Origin: Arthrobacter sp. UNC362MFTsu5.1 | GTDB taxonomy: Bacteria; Actinomycetota; Actinomycetes; Actinomycetales; Micrococcaceae | Assembly: GCF_000685965.1 (NCBI RefSeq) | Contig: NZ_JMLE01000011.1 | Span: 1-64,000, forward strand | Reading direction: 5' to 3' | DNA: 64,000 nt | Shown here: positions 19,995-27,656 of the stretch, one piece after another | How positions within the stretch are numbered: the first letter of the stretch is position 1 | How the letters are laid out: every line of letters begins with the position of its first letter | The notes under the pieces: model-generated | Databases searched by the model: none | Told to the model about the DNA's origin: nothing | The model's input: the letters and a program-made list of their open reading frames with translations, nothing else | Program-made: the position numbers and the translations under genes

Positions 19995-20552
19995 GTGCGT
20001 TTCACTGCGATGAACCGGGGCCAGCGCGGCAAGCTGGCAATGGCAACGGCAGCACTTGCCATCGGCCTGCTGTCCGTGACCGGCTGCGGCTACATCAACC
20101 CGCAGCAGACCTCTGAGCAGTACTCTGCATCGGACGGAACCCGGGAAGACCTCGGTCCCCTCCAGATCCGTAACTTCATGATCGTTTCCACTGGCGAGGA
20201 CAAGCCGGGCCGCGTGGTCGGCGCCGTGTACAACTCCTCTTCCAGCGACGTCAAGCTGACCATCAACGGTGCGGGCGGCTCTCGGACGGAGGTGTCCGTG
20301 AAGAAGAATTCCTACACGCTCCTCAACGAGTCCACGGATCCGGCGATCCTCAGCAGCACGGGCGCAAAGCCCGGCTCCCTGTCCGAGGTCACCATCTCCG
20401 AGGACGGCACCAACCAGACCGCCAAGGTCAAGGTGCCCGTCCTGGACGCCACCCTCCCCGAGTACAAGGAGTACCTGCCGGAAGGCAGCGAGCCCACGGG
20501 CTCGGAGTCAGCCACGCCGTCGCCGACGCCTTCGAGCAGCGCGGGCCACTAG
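19995..20552 (+). CDS. LpqE-like lipoprotein
   Basis: A 185-residue predicted lipoprotein. Residues 1-30 form a signal ending in the lipobox SVTGC; the mature part is a compact beta-rich domain (LQIRNFMIVSTGEDKPGRVVGAVYNSSS...) and ends in a Ser/Pro/Thr tail. Divergent placement opposite carD matches mycobacterial lpqE (Rv3584 beside Rv3583c), which is the basis of the name. The function of LpqE is not established. GTG 19995 is chosen because AAGGAG lies 8 nt upstream; ATG 19965 has no such site. Confidence 0.82.
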   Translation: MRFTAMNRGQRGKLAMATAALAIGLLSVTGCGYINPQQTSEQYSASDGTREDLGPLQIRNFMIVSTGEDKPGRVVGAVYNSSSSDVKLTINGAGGSRTEVSVKKNSYTLLNESTDPAILSSTGAKPGSLSEVTISEDGTNQTAKVKVPVLDATLPEYKEYLPEGSEPTGSESATPSPTPSSSAGH

Positions 20553-20579
20553 CCGGCACAGCAAATGCCGGCACAGCAA

Positions 20580-20616
20580 AAAAGGAGGGCTCCCGCCGCG
20601 CGGGGGCCCTCCTTTT
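20580..20616 (+). terminator. Terminator after the LpqE-like gene
   Basis: An 11-bp outer stem (20580-20590 with 20606-20616) plus an inner CCCG/CGGG pairing, ending in TTTT. Just before it, a 14-15-bp GCCGGCACAGCAAA direct repeat occurs twice. Confidence 0.85.
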
Positions 20617-20693
20617 GCGTCTGAATTCTTTGGTCCCGGGCTTGCCGCACCGGGCGTGCGGCCCGGCATGTCCCGGTGTTGCCGGGGTGCGGC

Positions 20694-21374
20694 CTACGGC
20701 TCGAACTTGTAGCCCAGGCCCCGGACCGTCACAAGGTACCTCGGTGCTGACGGGTCCGGCTCGATCTTGCTGCGGAGCCTCTTGACGTGGACGTCCAGGG
20801 TTTTGGTGTCACCCACGTAGTCCGATCCCCACACCCGGTCGATGAGCTGGCCCCGGGTCAATACGCGGCCTGAATTGCGCAGCAGCATCTCCAGCAGTTC
20901 GAATTCCTTCAGCGGCAGCGACACTTGTTCGCCGTCGACGCTCACCACGTGGCGTTCGACGTCCATCCTGACGGGGCCGGCCTGGACCGTGTTGGTGATG
21001 AGCTCCTCCGGCTCGCCCTGCCGGCGGAGGACCGCCCTGACGCGGGCAACGAGTTCCCGGGACGAATAGGGCTTGGTGACGTAGTCGTCGGCACCGAGTT
21101 CCAGCCCCACCACCTTGTCGATCTCAGCGTCCTTGGCCGTCAGCATGATGACCGGCACAGAGGAGCGCTGGCGCAGCTGCCGGCAGACCTCGGTGCCGGA
21201 CTGGCCGGGCAGCTGGAGGTCCAGGAGCACGAGGTCGGCGCCGTTCCGGTCGAATTCCGTGATTGCGTCCAGGCCGTTGTCCACGACTTCCACCTCGAAT
21301 CCTTCCTTGCCCAGAAGGTAGGACAGAGGGTCGCTGAACGACTCCTCATCCTCGACTATGAGAATCCTGCTCAA
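20694..21374 (-). CDS. regX3: Two-component response regulator RegX3/PhoP-like
   Basis: OmpR/PhoB-family regulator of 226 residues controlling phosphate-starvation genes. The receiver domain has the acidic pair near Glu8-Glu10, the phospho-acceptor Asp52 in LLDLQLPG, and Lys101 in TKPYSSREL. The C-terminal winged helix includes LLRNSGRVLTRGQLIDRVWG and TLDVHVKRLRSKIE. Its start overlaps the senX3 stop by 4 bp. The PHO box at 22.66 kb is its likely binding site. Confidence 0.95.
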   Translation of the reverse strand: MSRILIVEDEESFSDPLSYLLGKEGFEVEVVDNGLDAITEFDRNGADLVLLDLQLPGQSGTEVCRQLRQRSSVPVIMLTAKDAEIDKVVGLELGADDYVTKPYSSRELVARVRAVLRRQGEPEELITNTVQAGPVRMDVERHVVSVDGEQVSLPLKEFELLEMLLRNSGRVLTRGQLIDRVWGSDYVGDTKTLDVHVKRLRSKIEPDPSAPRYLVTVRGLGYKFEP

Positions 21375-22600
21375 GCGCTGGCTCCTTGCTCATGGACGCC
21401 GGTGGCGTCGTTACTGTGTGGTGGGTTGCTGAGGGCGGCCGTTGCCGGCGCCGCGGGGGCGTCGCCGTCGTCCTGCCCTTCCATCTCTGGAAGCCGGATG
21501 GTGAAGGTGGACCCCTGGCCGGGCTGCGACCACAGCGTCACTTCCCCGCCATGGTTGGAGATGACGTGCTTCACGATGCTCAGGCCCAGGCCTGTGCCGC
21601 CGGTTTGCCGGGACCGGGCGGCGTCCACGCGGTAAAAGCGTTCAAAAACCCGTTCCTGGTCCTCGGGGCTCATGCCCTCCCCCTGATCCGTGACCGAGAT
21701 GGAGACCAGGCCCTCCTTGGAGCGCACGCCGATCCCCACGCGGGTGTTCTCCGGGGAGTAGCGGATGGCGTTGTCGATCAGGTTTCGAAGGGCGGTCACC
21801 AGCAGGTCCTGGTCGCCGTAGACCATGGCGTCCACGCGGCCGCCCACCACAATGGAGATGTTCTTGCTTTCGGCGGGCAGCTGCGAACGGTCAACGGCTT
21901 CGGTGACCACGGAGTTGATGTCCACCGGGTGCGCCTGCTGCGCAACGCTGGCGCCCTGCAGCCGGGACAGCTCGATGATGTCCTGCACCAGCGCCGCGAG
22001 CCGCTTTGATTCCTTCTGCATGCGCTGGGCGAAGCGGCGGACCGCCACTTCGTCGTCCGCCGACGATTCGAGCGCCTCAGCCAGCAGGGAAATGGCACCC
22101 ACGGGCGTTTTGAGTTCGTGGGAGACGTTGGCCACGAAGTCGTTCCGGATTTCCTCGGTGCGGGTGATTTCGGTCCGGTCGTCCGCCAGCAGCAGGATGT
22201 ATTCCTCGCCAAGCATGGCTGCCCGGACCTGGACGATGATGGTGCCCTGCCCCAGCGGCCCGCGGGGCAGTTCAAACTGACTCTCGAGGATCACGCCGTC
22301 CCGCCGCACCTTCGCGGTCATGTCCAGCAGCTGTCTGTGGACCACGGTGTGGCCCCGGACCAGGCCGAAAGCGTAGGCCGCGGGACTCGCCCGCACCACG
22401 CCGTCGATCGCGTCAACCACAACGAAAGCACGGCCGACGACGGCGAGCACCTCCGCGGCGCCCGGCGGCAGTGCCGGTTCGTCGAACTCAACATCCACCA
22501 GCTTGCGCTGCTGTTCGCTGACCCGGAACGCGAGCACGCCAAAGATGCCGAATGACAGGCCGACGAGGCCTGCGATGACACCGATGAGCATAGGATCCAC
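21371..22600 (-). CDS. senX3: Sensor histidine kinase SenX3-like
   Basis: Membrane-anchored sensor of 409 residues. One N-terminal transmembrane helix (about 4-25), a PAS-like domain (about 45-145), then the HisKA motif NVSHELKTPVGAIS with His161 and the ATPase boxes NLIDNAIRYSP, DQGEGMSPED and TGGTGLGLSIVKHV. A Pro/Ala-rich tail ends the protein. GTG 22600 is preferred over ATG 22591 because TAAGCT ends 6 nt before it. It pairs with regX3, and PhoU encoded divergently is the usual negative partner. Confidence 0.94.
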   Translation of the reverse strand: MDPMLIGVIAGLVGLSFGIFGVLAFRVSEQQRKLVDVEFDEPALPPGAAEVLAVVGRAFVVVDAIDGVVRASPAAYAFGLVRGHTVVHRQLLDMTAKVRRDGVILESQFELPRGPLGQGTIIVQVRAAMLGEEYILLLADDRTEITRTEEIRNDFVANVSHELKTPVGAISLLAEALESSADDEVAVRRFAQRMQKESKRLAALVQDIIELSRLQGASVAQQAHPVDINSVVTEAVDRSQLPAESKNISIVVGGRVDAMVYGDQDLLVTALRNLIDNAIRYSPENTRVGIGVRSKEGLVSISVTDQGEGMSPEDQERVFERFYRVDAARSRQTGGTGLGLSIVKHVISNHGGEVTLWSQPGQGSTFTIRLPEMEGQDDGDAPAAPATAALSNPPHSNDATGVHEQGASA

Positions 22601-22606
22601 GGCTCC

Positions 22607-22612
22607 AGCTTA
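22607..22612 (-). promoter_or_regulatory. senX3 -10 hexamer
   Basis: TAAGCT on the minus strand ends 6 nt before GTG 22600, predicting a leaderless senX3-regX3 mRNA. Confidence 0.45.
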
Positions 22613-22660
22613 TGCTCTGGCCCGGGCCCCGGAAGCGAATCTGATGCGATTCACCGCGGG

Positions 22661-22704
22661 GTTCAGCTAACGTTCACCTATAGGTGCGTAACAGTTCACC
22701 GGGC
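22661..22704. promoter_or_regulatory. PHO box: four 11-bp direct-repeat units
   Basis: Four consecutive 11-mers lie between senX3 and phoU: GTTCAGCTAAC, GTTCACCTATA, GGTGCGTAACA and GTTCACCGGGC. Units 1, 2 and 4 carry the GTTCA core; unit 3 is degenerate. This matches the direct-repeat-unit format known for PhoP in Streptomyces. An extra ATTCACC at 22649 is one base out of phase. Confidence 0.8.
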
Positions 22705-22794
22705 ACTGACAGAGTTATTGGTTGGACTGCAGAGCGGTGACACGAAATCCGGCCGCCACCCGGTGGGGCCGGATTTCCAAGGAAAGGACGCGTA

Positions 22795-23457
22795 GTGCGC
22801 AAGGTTTTTCAGGAGGAGCTCACACAGGTGGGCGAGCAGCTCGTCGAGATTTCGAAGCTCGTCAGCGAGGCAATCAACAAGGCCACGACGGCCTTCGAAG
22901 GGGCCGACGTCGACCTCGCCCAGGATGTCATCGCCGCTGATGCCAGGATCGACTTCCTGCAGAACAGCCTGGACGAGCGGGCCATCGACATTCTGGCGCT
23001 GCAGGGGCCCGTGGCCAGCGACCTTCGGATGATCGTGGGTTCGCTGCGGATGAGCGCCTCGCTGGAGCGCATGGGAGACCTCGCCCGGCACATCGCCCAG
23101 CTGGCGCGGCTCCGCTACCCGGCCAACGTAATTCCGCCGCAGCTCGCGGACACGTTCAAGAACTTTGCCGAGCAGGACCAGCTGATTGCGGACAAGCTCA
23201 CCGAACTGCTGGAAACGCGCGATCTGGAAGTTGCCCGCGACATCCTCAAGGCGAACGCGACCGTCAACGACCTGCACCTGAGTGTCTTCAAGGCCATCGC
23301 GCGCAGCGACTGGAACGAGTCGCCGGCCACCACGGTGGACGTTGCCCTGGCCAGCCGCTACTTTGAACGGTTCGCGGACCACGGCGTCTCAGTAGCCCAG
23401 AAGGTCACGTACCTGGTCACCGGCGCGTGGCACCCGCACAGCACCGAAATCAGCTGA
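22795..23457 (+). CDS. phoU: Phosphate signalling regulator PhoU
   Basis: PhoU links the Pst transporter to the sensor kinase and keeps it off when phosphate is ample. The 220 residues are all-helical with two PhoU repeats; the metal-binding type motifs appear in DLRMIVGSLRMSASLERMGDLA and ASRYFERFADHGVSVAQKV. The GTG start has AAGGAAAGGA upstream. It is divergent from senX3-regX3 across the PHO box. Confidence 0.95.
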   Translation: MRKVFQEELTQVGEQLVEISKLVSEAINKATTAFEGADVDLAQDVIAADARIDFLQNSLDERAIDILALQGPVASDLRMIVGSLRMSASLERMGDLARHIAQLARLRYPANVIPPQLADTFKNFAEQDQLIADKLTELLETRDLEVARDILKANATVNDLHLSVFKAIARSDWNESPATTVDVALASRYFERFADHGVSVAQKVTYLVTGAWHPHSTEIS

Positions 23458-23473
23458 CTTCCGGTCGCCGGAA

Positions 23474-23520
23474 GAACGACGGCGGGCTGGTCACCATTGG
23501 TGACCAGCCCGCCGTCGTTC
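23474..23520. terminator. Bidirectional terminator between phoU and gpmA
   Basis: A perfect 22-bp stem (23474-23495 with 23499-23520) with a 3-nt loop lies between two convergent genes. Confidence 0.85.
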
Positions 23521-23534
23521 GTTAAAGCGTTGCC

Positions 23535-24281
23535 CTACTTCTTGCCCTGGTTGGCCACAGCCTTGATGGACTCGGCAGCGGCCTCGGGGTCGAGGTACGT
23601 GCCGCCCGGGTTCAGCGGCTTGAAGTTCTCGTCGAGATCGTAGACCAGCGGGATGCCGGTGGGGATGTTCAGGCCGGCGATGGCTTCGTCGCTGATGCCG
23701 TCAAGGTGCTTGACGAGCGCGCGCAGGGAGTTGCCGTGGGCGGTCACCAGCACGGTCTTGCCCGCCTTGAGGTCTTCCTTGATGTCCGATTCCCAGTAGG
23801 GCATCAGGCGGACCAGGACGTCCTTGAGGCATTCGGTGCGCGGGAGGGCGTCGCCCAGGCCGGCGTAGCGGGGATCGTGCGCCTGGGAGAACTCGCTGCT
23901 GTCGTCCAGGGCCGGCGGCGGGGTGTCGTAAGAACGGCGCCACTCCATGAACTGCTCTTCACCGTATTCGGCCAGCGTCTGCGCCTTGTCCTTGCCCTGC
24001 AGCGCGCCGTAGTGGCGCTCGTTCAGGCGCCAGTCGCGCTTGACCGGGATCCAGCCGCGGTCTGCCTTGTCCAGGGCGATGTTGGCCGTGTTGATGGCCC
24101 GCTTCAGGAGGGAGGTGTACAGGACGTCCGGGAGAACATTGTTCTCAACCAGGAGCTCGCCGCCGCGTGCCGCTTCCTCGCGGCCCTGGTCGTTGAGATC
24201 GACATCCACCCAGCCGGTGAACAGGTTCTTGGCGTTCCATTCGCTGTGGCCGTGGCGCAGCAGAATCAGCTTGTAAGTCAT
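23535..24281 (-). CDS. gpmA: 2,3-bisphosphoglycerate-dependent phosphoglycerate mutase
   Basis: Glycolytic enzyme interconverting 3- and 2-phosphoglycerate; 248 residues, standard length. [18 protein letters not shown] holds the phospho-histidine (His10), RRSYDTPPP is the dPGM signature, and [17 protein letters not shown] holds the second histidine. ATG 24281 is preferred over the in-frame ATG 24290 because TAGGAT ends 7 nt before it. Its position beside senX3-regX3 parallels mycobacteria. Confidence 0.96.
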   Translation of the reverse strand: MTYKLILLRHGHSEWNAKNLFTGWVDVDLNDQGREEAARGGELLVENNVLPDVLYTSLLKRAINTANIALDKADRGWIPVKRDWRLNERHYGALQGKDKAQTLAEYGEEQFMEWRRSYDTPPPALDDSSEFSQAHDPRYAGLGDALPRTECLKDVLVRLMPYWESDIKEDLKAGKTVLVTAHGNSLRALVKHLDGISDEAIAGLNIPTGIPLVYDLDENFKPLNPGGTYLDPEAAAESIKAVANQGKK

Positions 24282-24288
24282 GGTTTTC

Positions 24289-24294
24289 ATCCTA
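24289..24294 (-). promoter_or_regulatory. gpmA -10 hexamer
   Basis: TAGGAT on the minus strand ends 7 nt before ATG 24281. Confidence 0.45.
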
Positions 24295-24370
24295 GCCGAG
24301 CAGGTGGCTGTGCCGCCGAGCGTTACATCACACTGCCGCTCCCCCTCACTCAAGGGTCAGTGCCCGGCCA

Positions 24371-24410
24371 CCGGGCCGCACCGTTAAGGACCGGGCCGCA
24401 CCGTTAAGCT
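24371..24410. repeat. 20-bp tandem duplication in a promoter
   Basis: Two adjacent 20-mers (24371-24390 and 24391-24410) match at 18 of 20 positions. The second copy ends in TAAGCT, the probable -10 of the following gene; the first has TAAGGA. Confidence 0.8.
24405..24410 (+). promoter_or_regulatory. -10 hexamer of the methyltransferase gene
   Basis: TAAGCT ends 6 nt before GTG 24417, predicting a leaderless mRNA. Confidence 0.4.
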
Positions 24411-24416
24411 TGTCCG

Positions 24417-25244
24417 GTGGTGCAAAAAGCGGAACGGGTGGGCGCGGCAAGCGCGGGCAGAAGCGGCAGGCCGGTTGGCAACGTGACCCGCGGCACCACC
24501 AACCCCAACCGGATGCGGCGCCTGGACCGGTGGCTCACCGGGACACAGGCCTGGCGGCTGCGCCGGGCAGCCGACCCGCTCGTCATCGACCTCGGCTACG
24601 GCGCCTCACCGGCCACCGCCGTCGAGCTCTTCCACCGCTTGTCTGCTGTGCGCCCGGATGTCAGGGTGGCCGGGATAGAAATCGAACCCGAACGCGTCCG
24701 GGCGGCCAAGGCACTGGAAGAGACCGGGCTGAGCTTCCATGTGGGTGGCTTCGAGCTGCCGGTGTCCGGGCAGCCGGTGATTGTCCGCGCCTTCAACGTC
24801 CTGCGGCAGTACGAGGAAGCGGACGTGGAGGCGATCTGGACCCTGGTCCGGGGCCGGCTCGGCCCCAACGGGCTGTTCATCGACGGTACCTGCGACGAAA
24901 TCGGACGGCGCGTCACGTGGGTGGCCCTCGACGCCGGAGGCCCGCTGAGCCTGAGCATCTCCATGCGCTTCGGCGGCTTTGCGCTGCCCTCGGAGATCGC
25001 CGAACGGCTGCCGAAGGCCCTGATCCACCGGAACGTGCCCGGCGAAAGGATCCACGGTTTCCTTCAGGCCCTGGACAAGGCCTGGTTGGAGGCAGCGCCA
25101 CTTGCCGCGTTCGGGAACAAACAACGGTGGACGGCCATGTGCCGGTCCATGCTCGACGGCGGCTGGCCGGTCCAGGACGGAACGTCCCGCTGGCGGCTGG
25201 GCGAGTTGACGGTGGGCTGGGATGCGGTGGCCCCGGCCACCTGA
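24417..25244 (+). CDS. Class I SAM-dependent methyltransferase
   Basis: A 275-residue protein with a Rossmann-type methyltransferase core: motif I VIDLGYGASPATAVEL near residues 60-75, the acidic post-I residue in VAGIEIEPERV, and LGPNGLFIDGTCDEIGRR. About 40 basic residues precede the core. The substrate is unknown. GTG 24417 and GTG 24420 are adjacent; the -10 spacing favours the first. It is convergent with the DUF2516 gene. The fold is clear, the role is not. Confidence 0.78.
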   Translation: MVQKAERVGAASAGRSGRPVGNVTRGTTNPNRMRRLDRWLTGTQAWRLRRAADPLVIDLGYGASPATAVELFHRLSAVRPDVRVAGIEIEPERVRAAKALEETGLSFHVGGFELPVSGQPVIVRAFNVLRQYEEADVEAIWTLVRGRLGPNGLFIDGTCDEIGRRVTWVALDAGGPLSLSISMRFGGFALPSEIAERLPKALIHRNVPGERIHGFLQALDKAWLEAAPLAAFGNKQRWTAMCRSMLDGGWPVQDGTSRWRLGELTVGWDAVAPAT

Positions 25245-25293
25245 TAAATGCTGCCGCTTCAGTCGGCGACGGCAGGCAAGAGGTGTTTTCCGG

Positions 25294-25680
25294 TTACCAG
25301 GGGCCGTAGGGGCCCATGTTGCGGCTGCCGCCGCGGCCGGCGTCTTTCACGGCGGGCCGGACATCGGCCAGGTAGACGGAGGCTGCGGTCACGGCCGCAA
25401 GCCCGAACAGCCCGAACGTGCCGAAACCGCCGCCGCCACCGCCATAGGCCAGGGCGCCCATGGCCTGGGCGGCGCCATACAGTGACAGGCCGCCAACGAA
25501 CACGGCCCCGCCGGTCAGTGCCAGCCAGAACGTCTTGGTCCGCTTGGAAACAGCTTCGAAGGCGTTCGCCTTGTGGCGAAGGCAATCAAACAGTGCCCAC
25601 GCTTCAAGACCAAACGCCACGAGCGCCATGAGGAAATAGACCCCGGTCTCGACGTAGTTAATCAACACTTTTCCGTCCAC
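25294..25680 (-). CDS. DUF2516 family membrane protein
   Basis: A 128-residue protein with three predicted transmembrane helices (about 9-30, 49-70 and 86-105) separated by basic loops such as LRHKANAFEAVSKRTK, and a Gly-rich stretch at 79-86. It resembles DUF2516, an actinobacterial family without a known function. The GTG start lies 9 bp after the stop of the PLP enzyme gene, so the two probably share a transcript. Confidence 0.78.
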   Translation of the reverse strand: MDGKVLINYVETGVYFLMALVAFGLEAWALFDCLRHKANAFEAVSKRTKTFWLALTGGAVFVGGLSLYGAAQAMGALAYGGGGGGFGTFGLFGLAAVTAASVYLADVRPAVKDAGRGGSRNMGPYGPW

Positions 25681-25689
25681 GTCCCCAGC

Positions 25690-26874
25690 CTAGCCGCCCA
25701 GAGCGTCCAGTGCCTGCTCCAAATCGGCCCAAAGGTCTTCGACATTTTCAATCCCCACGCTGAGGCGGACCAGGTTGTCCGGCACGCTGACCGGCTCAGC
25801 CGCGTGGCGCCGTCGTCGTTCAATCAGGGACTCAACCCCGCCCAAAGACGTGGCGGGAAGCCACAGCTGCAGCGCACGGACCAGCTTGTCCGCCGCATCG
25901 GCACCGTTGAGTCCGCCGGCCGGGGCGATCTGGATGCACAGCACCGAACCGAAGCTCTTCATCTGTGACTTGGCGCGTTCGTGGCCGGGATCGGTTTCCA
26001 GTCCCGGGAACCGGATGCTCTCGATCCGGGGGTGGTCGCTCAGCCGGGCGGCAAGGACGGCCGCCGACGCCTGGGAGCGTTCGATGCGCAGGGCCAGGGT
26101 CCGCAGTCCGCGGAGTGCAAGCCACGCCTCGAACGGCCCGGCAATGCCGCCGTAGATGATGCGGTGGTGGAGCAGCGTCGCGCGGATCGCGGCGTCCGAG
26201 GTGACCAGGGCGCCGAGGACGACGTCGGAATGCCCGGCCAGGTATTTGGTCACCGAGTGCAGGACAACGTCGGACCCGAGGCTCAGCGGCTGCTGGACCA
26301 GGGGCGTGGAAAAGGTGTTGTCAGTGACAACGATCGCTCCGGCGTCGTGGGCGGCAGCGGTGAGGGCGCGGATGTCCGCGATCCCGAGCATCGGGTTGGT
26401 GGGGCTTTCCAGCCAGAGCATGCTGGCGGGTTTGCCGTCCGCCGGAGCCAGCAGCTCCTTCACGGCGTCAGTGTCCGCGATGTCCACGGTGCGGAGTTCG
26501 AACAGCCCCTTCTCCGCGAGTTCGGTGGCCATCACCAGGGACCCTGCATAGCTGTGCGAGGGCATGACCAGCACTCCCCCGGCCGGGATGAGGGACAGCG
26601 CTGAACTGACGGCGGCCAGGCCTGAGGCGTACAGCAGGCCGGGAAGGGATGCGCCCTCAAGCTGGCCCAGCGCTTCTTCAAACGGGTCCCAGGTGGGATT
26701 GGAGTAGCGGCCGTAGCCACGGTCGCCGTCTGCGAGCGGCCCGGTCCCGAAGTAGGTGGAGGACAGGACGATGGGCTGGTTAACTGGCGCATCGCGTTTG
26801 CGGGGCGGCCGGCCGGCGGCCACAACCACCGTTTCAGCCGACAGCGCGGCGGCCTGCTGTTCGGAAAGACTCAT
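25690..26874 (-). CDS. Cys/Met-metabolism PLP enzyme (cystathionine gamma-synthase/lyase family)
   Basis: A 394-residue PLP enzyme of the trans-sulfuration family. Visible are RYSNPTWDPFEEALGQLEG, SGLAAVSSALSLIP, PSHSYAGS, WLESPTNP, DNTFSTP with the PLP-ring Asp, and HSVTKYLAGHSDVVLG with the Schiff-base Lys. The C-terminal LPATSLGGVESLIERR fits the family. Motifs do not separate synthase, lyase and homologues. ATG 26874 is chosen because TAGTCT ends 6 nt before it. It heads a transcript with DUF2516. Confidence 0.88.
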   Translation of the reverse strand: MSLSEQQAAALSAETVVVAAGRPPRKRDAPVNQPIVLSSTYFGTGPLADGDRGYGRYSNPTWDPFEEALGQLEGASLPGLLYASGLAAVSSALSLIPAGGVLVMPSHSYAGSLVMATELAEKGLFELRTVDIADTDAVKELLAPADGKPASMLWLESPTNPMLGIADIRALTAAAHDAGAIVVTDNTFSTPLVQQPLSLGSDVVLHSVTKYLAGHSDVVLGALVTSDAAIRATLLHHRIIYGGIAGPFEAWLALRGLRTLALRIERSQASAAVLAARLSDHPRIESIRFPGLETDPGHERAKSQMKSFGSVLCIQIAPAGGLNGADAADKLVRALQLWLPATSLGGVESLIERRRRHAAEPVSVPDNLVRLSVGIENVEDLWADLEQALDALGG

Positions 26875-26880
26875 GCTCAA

Positions 26881-26886
26881 AGACTA
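26881..26886 (-). promoter_or_regulatory. -10 hexamer of the PLP enzyme gene
   Basis: TAGTCT on the minus strand ends 6 nt before ATG 26874. Confidence 0.45.
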
Positions 26887-26951
26887 CGTGGGAGGCCCGC
26901 AGGGCAGGAAAGCCGTTACGGTCCGGCACCTGCGGTGTCAGTGATTGTCGG

Positions 26952-26957
26952 TAGGCT
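26952..26957 (+). promoter_or_regulatory. tmk -10 hexamer
   Basis: TAGGCT ends 6 nt before GTG 26964, with no Shine-Dalgarno, so the tmk-holB mRNA is probably leaderless. Confidence 0.45.
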
Positions 26958-26963
26958 GGTTAA

Positions 26964-27656
26964 GTGAGTACCCAGAACCCCGGACTGTTCATCGCCTTCG
27001 AAGGCGGCGACGGCGCAGGCAAGTCCACGCAGGCCGCGGCGCTGGCCGGGGCCCTTGATTCGCGCGGCTTCACCGTGCTGCGCACCCGGGAACCGGGCGG
27101 CACCCCCATCGGCGAAAAACTGCGGTCCCTGGTGCTGGACCACGGGCACGGCCATATCGATGCCCGCACCGAAGCCCTCATCTTTGCCGCGTCCCGCGCG
27201 GCCCACGCGGACCAGGTCATCCTGCCTGCGCTGGAACGCGGCGACATCGTGCTGACGGACCGTTACATCGATTCCTCGGTGGCCTACCAGGGCGCCGGAC
27301 GGGGCCTTGGAACCGCTGCCGTGCGGGACCTGAACGAATGGGCCACCTCGGGCCTGCAGCCGGACCTGACGGTGCTGCTCGACGTCGACCCCGCCGTCGG
27401 CCGCCTCCGCCGGACCGCGGGTGACGCTGCCGAAGACCGGATGGAATCCGAAGCCGACGAATTCCACGCGAAGATCCGTGGCGCGTTTTTGGACCTCGCC
27501 GCGGACCGCCCGGACCATTACCTGGTGCTTGCCGCCCACCTGCCCGTCGCCGAGCTGGCAGGGCTCATCCTGGACCGGGTGGACACCCTGATCCGGTCCA
27601 GGCAGGGTTCCAGTAGCGTGTCCCGCCAGGGTTCCAGGGAAGGCGTGGCCCCGTGA
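26964..27656 (+). CDS. tmk: Thymidylate kinase
   Basis: Phosphorylates dTMP to dTDP for DNA synthesis. The 230 residues show the P-loop FEGGDGAGKST (12-22), the DR(Y) motif LTDRYIDSSVAYQG, and a lid segment GDAAEDRMESEADEFH. A C-terminal tail of about 20 residues carries a near-duplicate RQGSSSVSRQGSREG from a repeated CAGGGTTCCAG stretch. It overlaps holB by 4 bp, a common actinobacterial arrangement. Confidence 0.95.
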   Translation: MSTQNPGLFIAFEGGDGAGKSTQAAALAGALDSRGFTVLRTREPGGTPIGEKLRSLVLDHGHGHIDARTEALIFAASRAAHADQVILPALERGDIVLTDRYIDSSVAYQGAGRGLGTAAVRDLNEWATSGLQPDLTVLLDVDPAVGRLRRTAGDAAEDRMESEADEFHAKIRGAFLDLAADRPDHYLVLAAHLPVAELAGLILDRVDTLIRSRQGSSSVSRQGSREGVAP

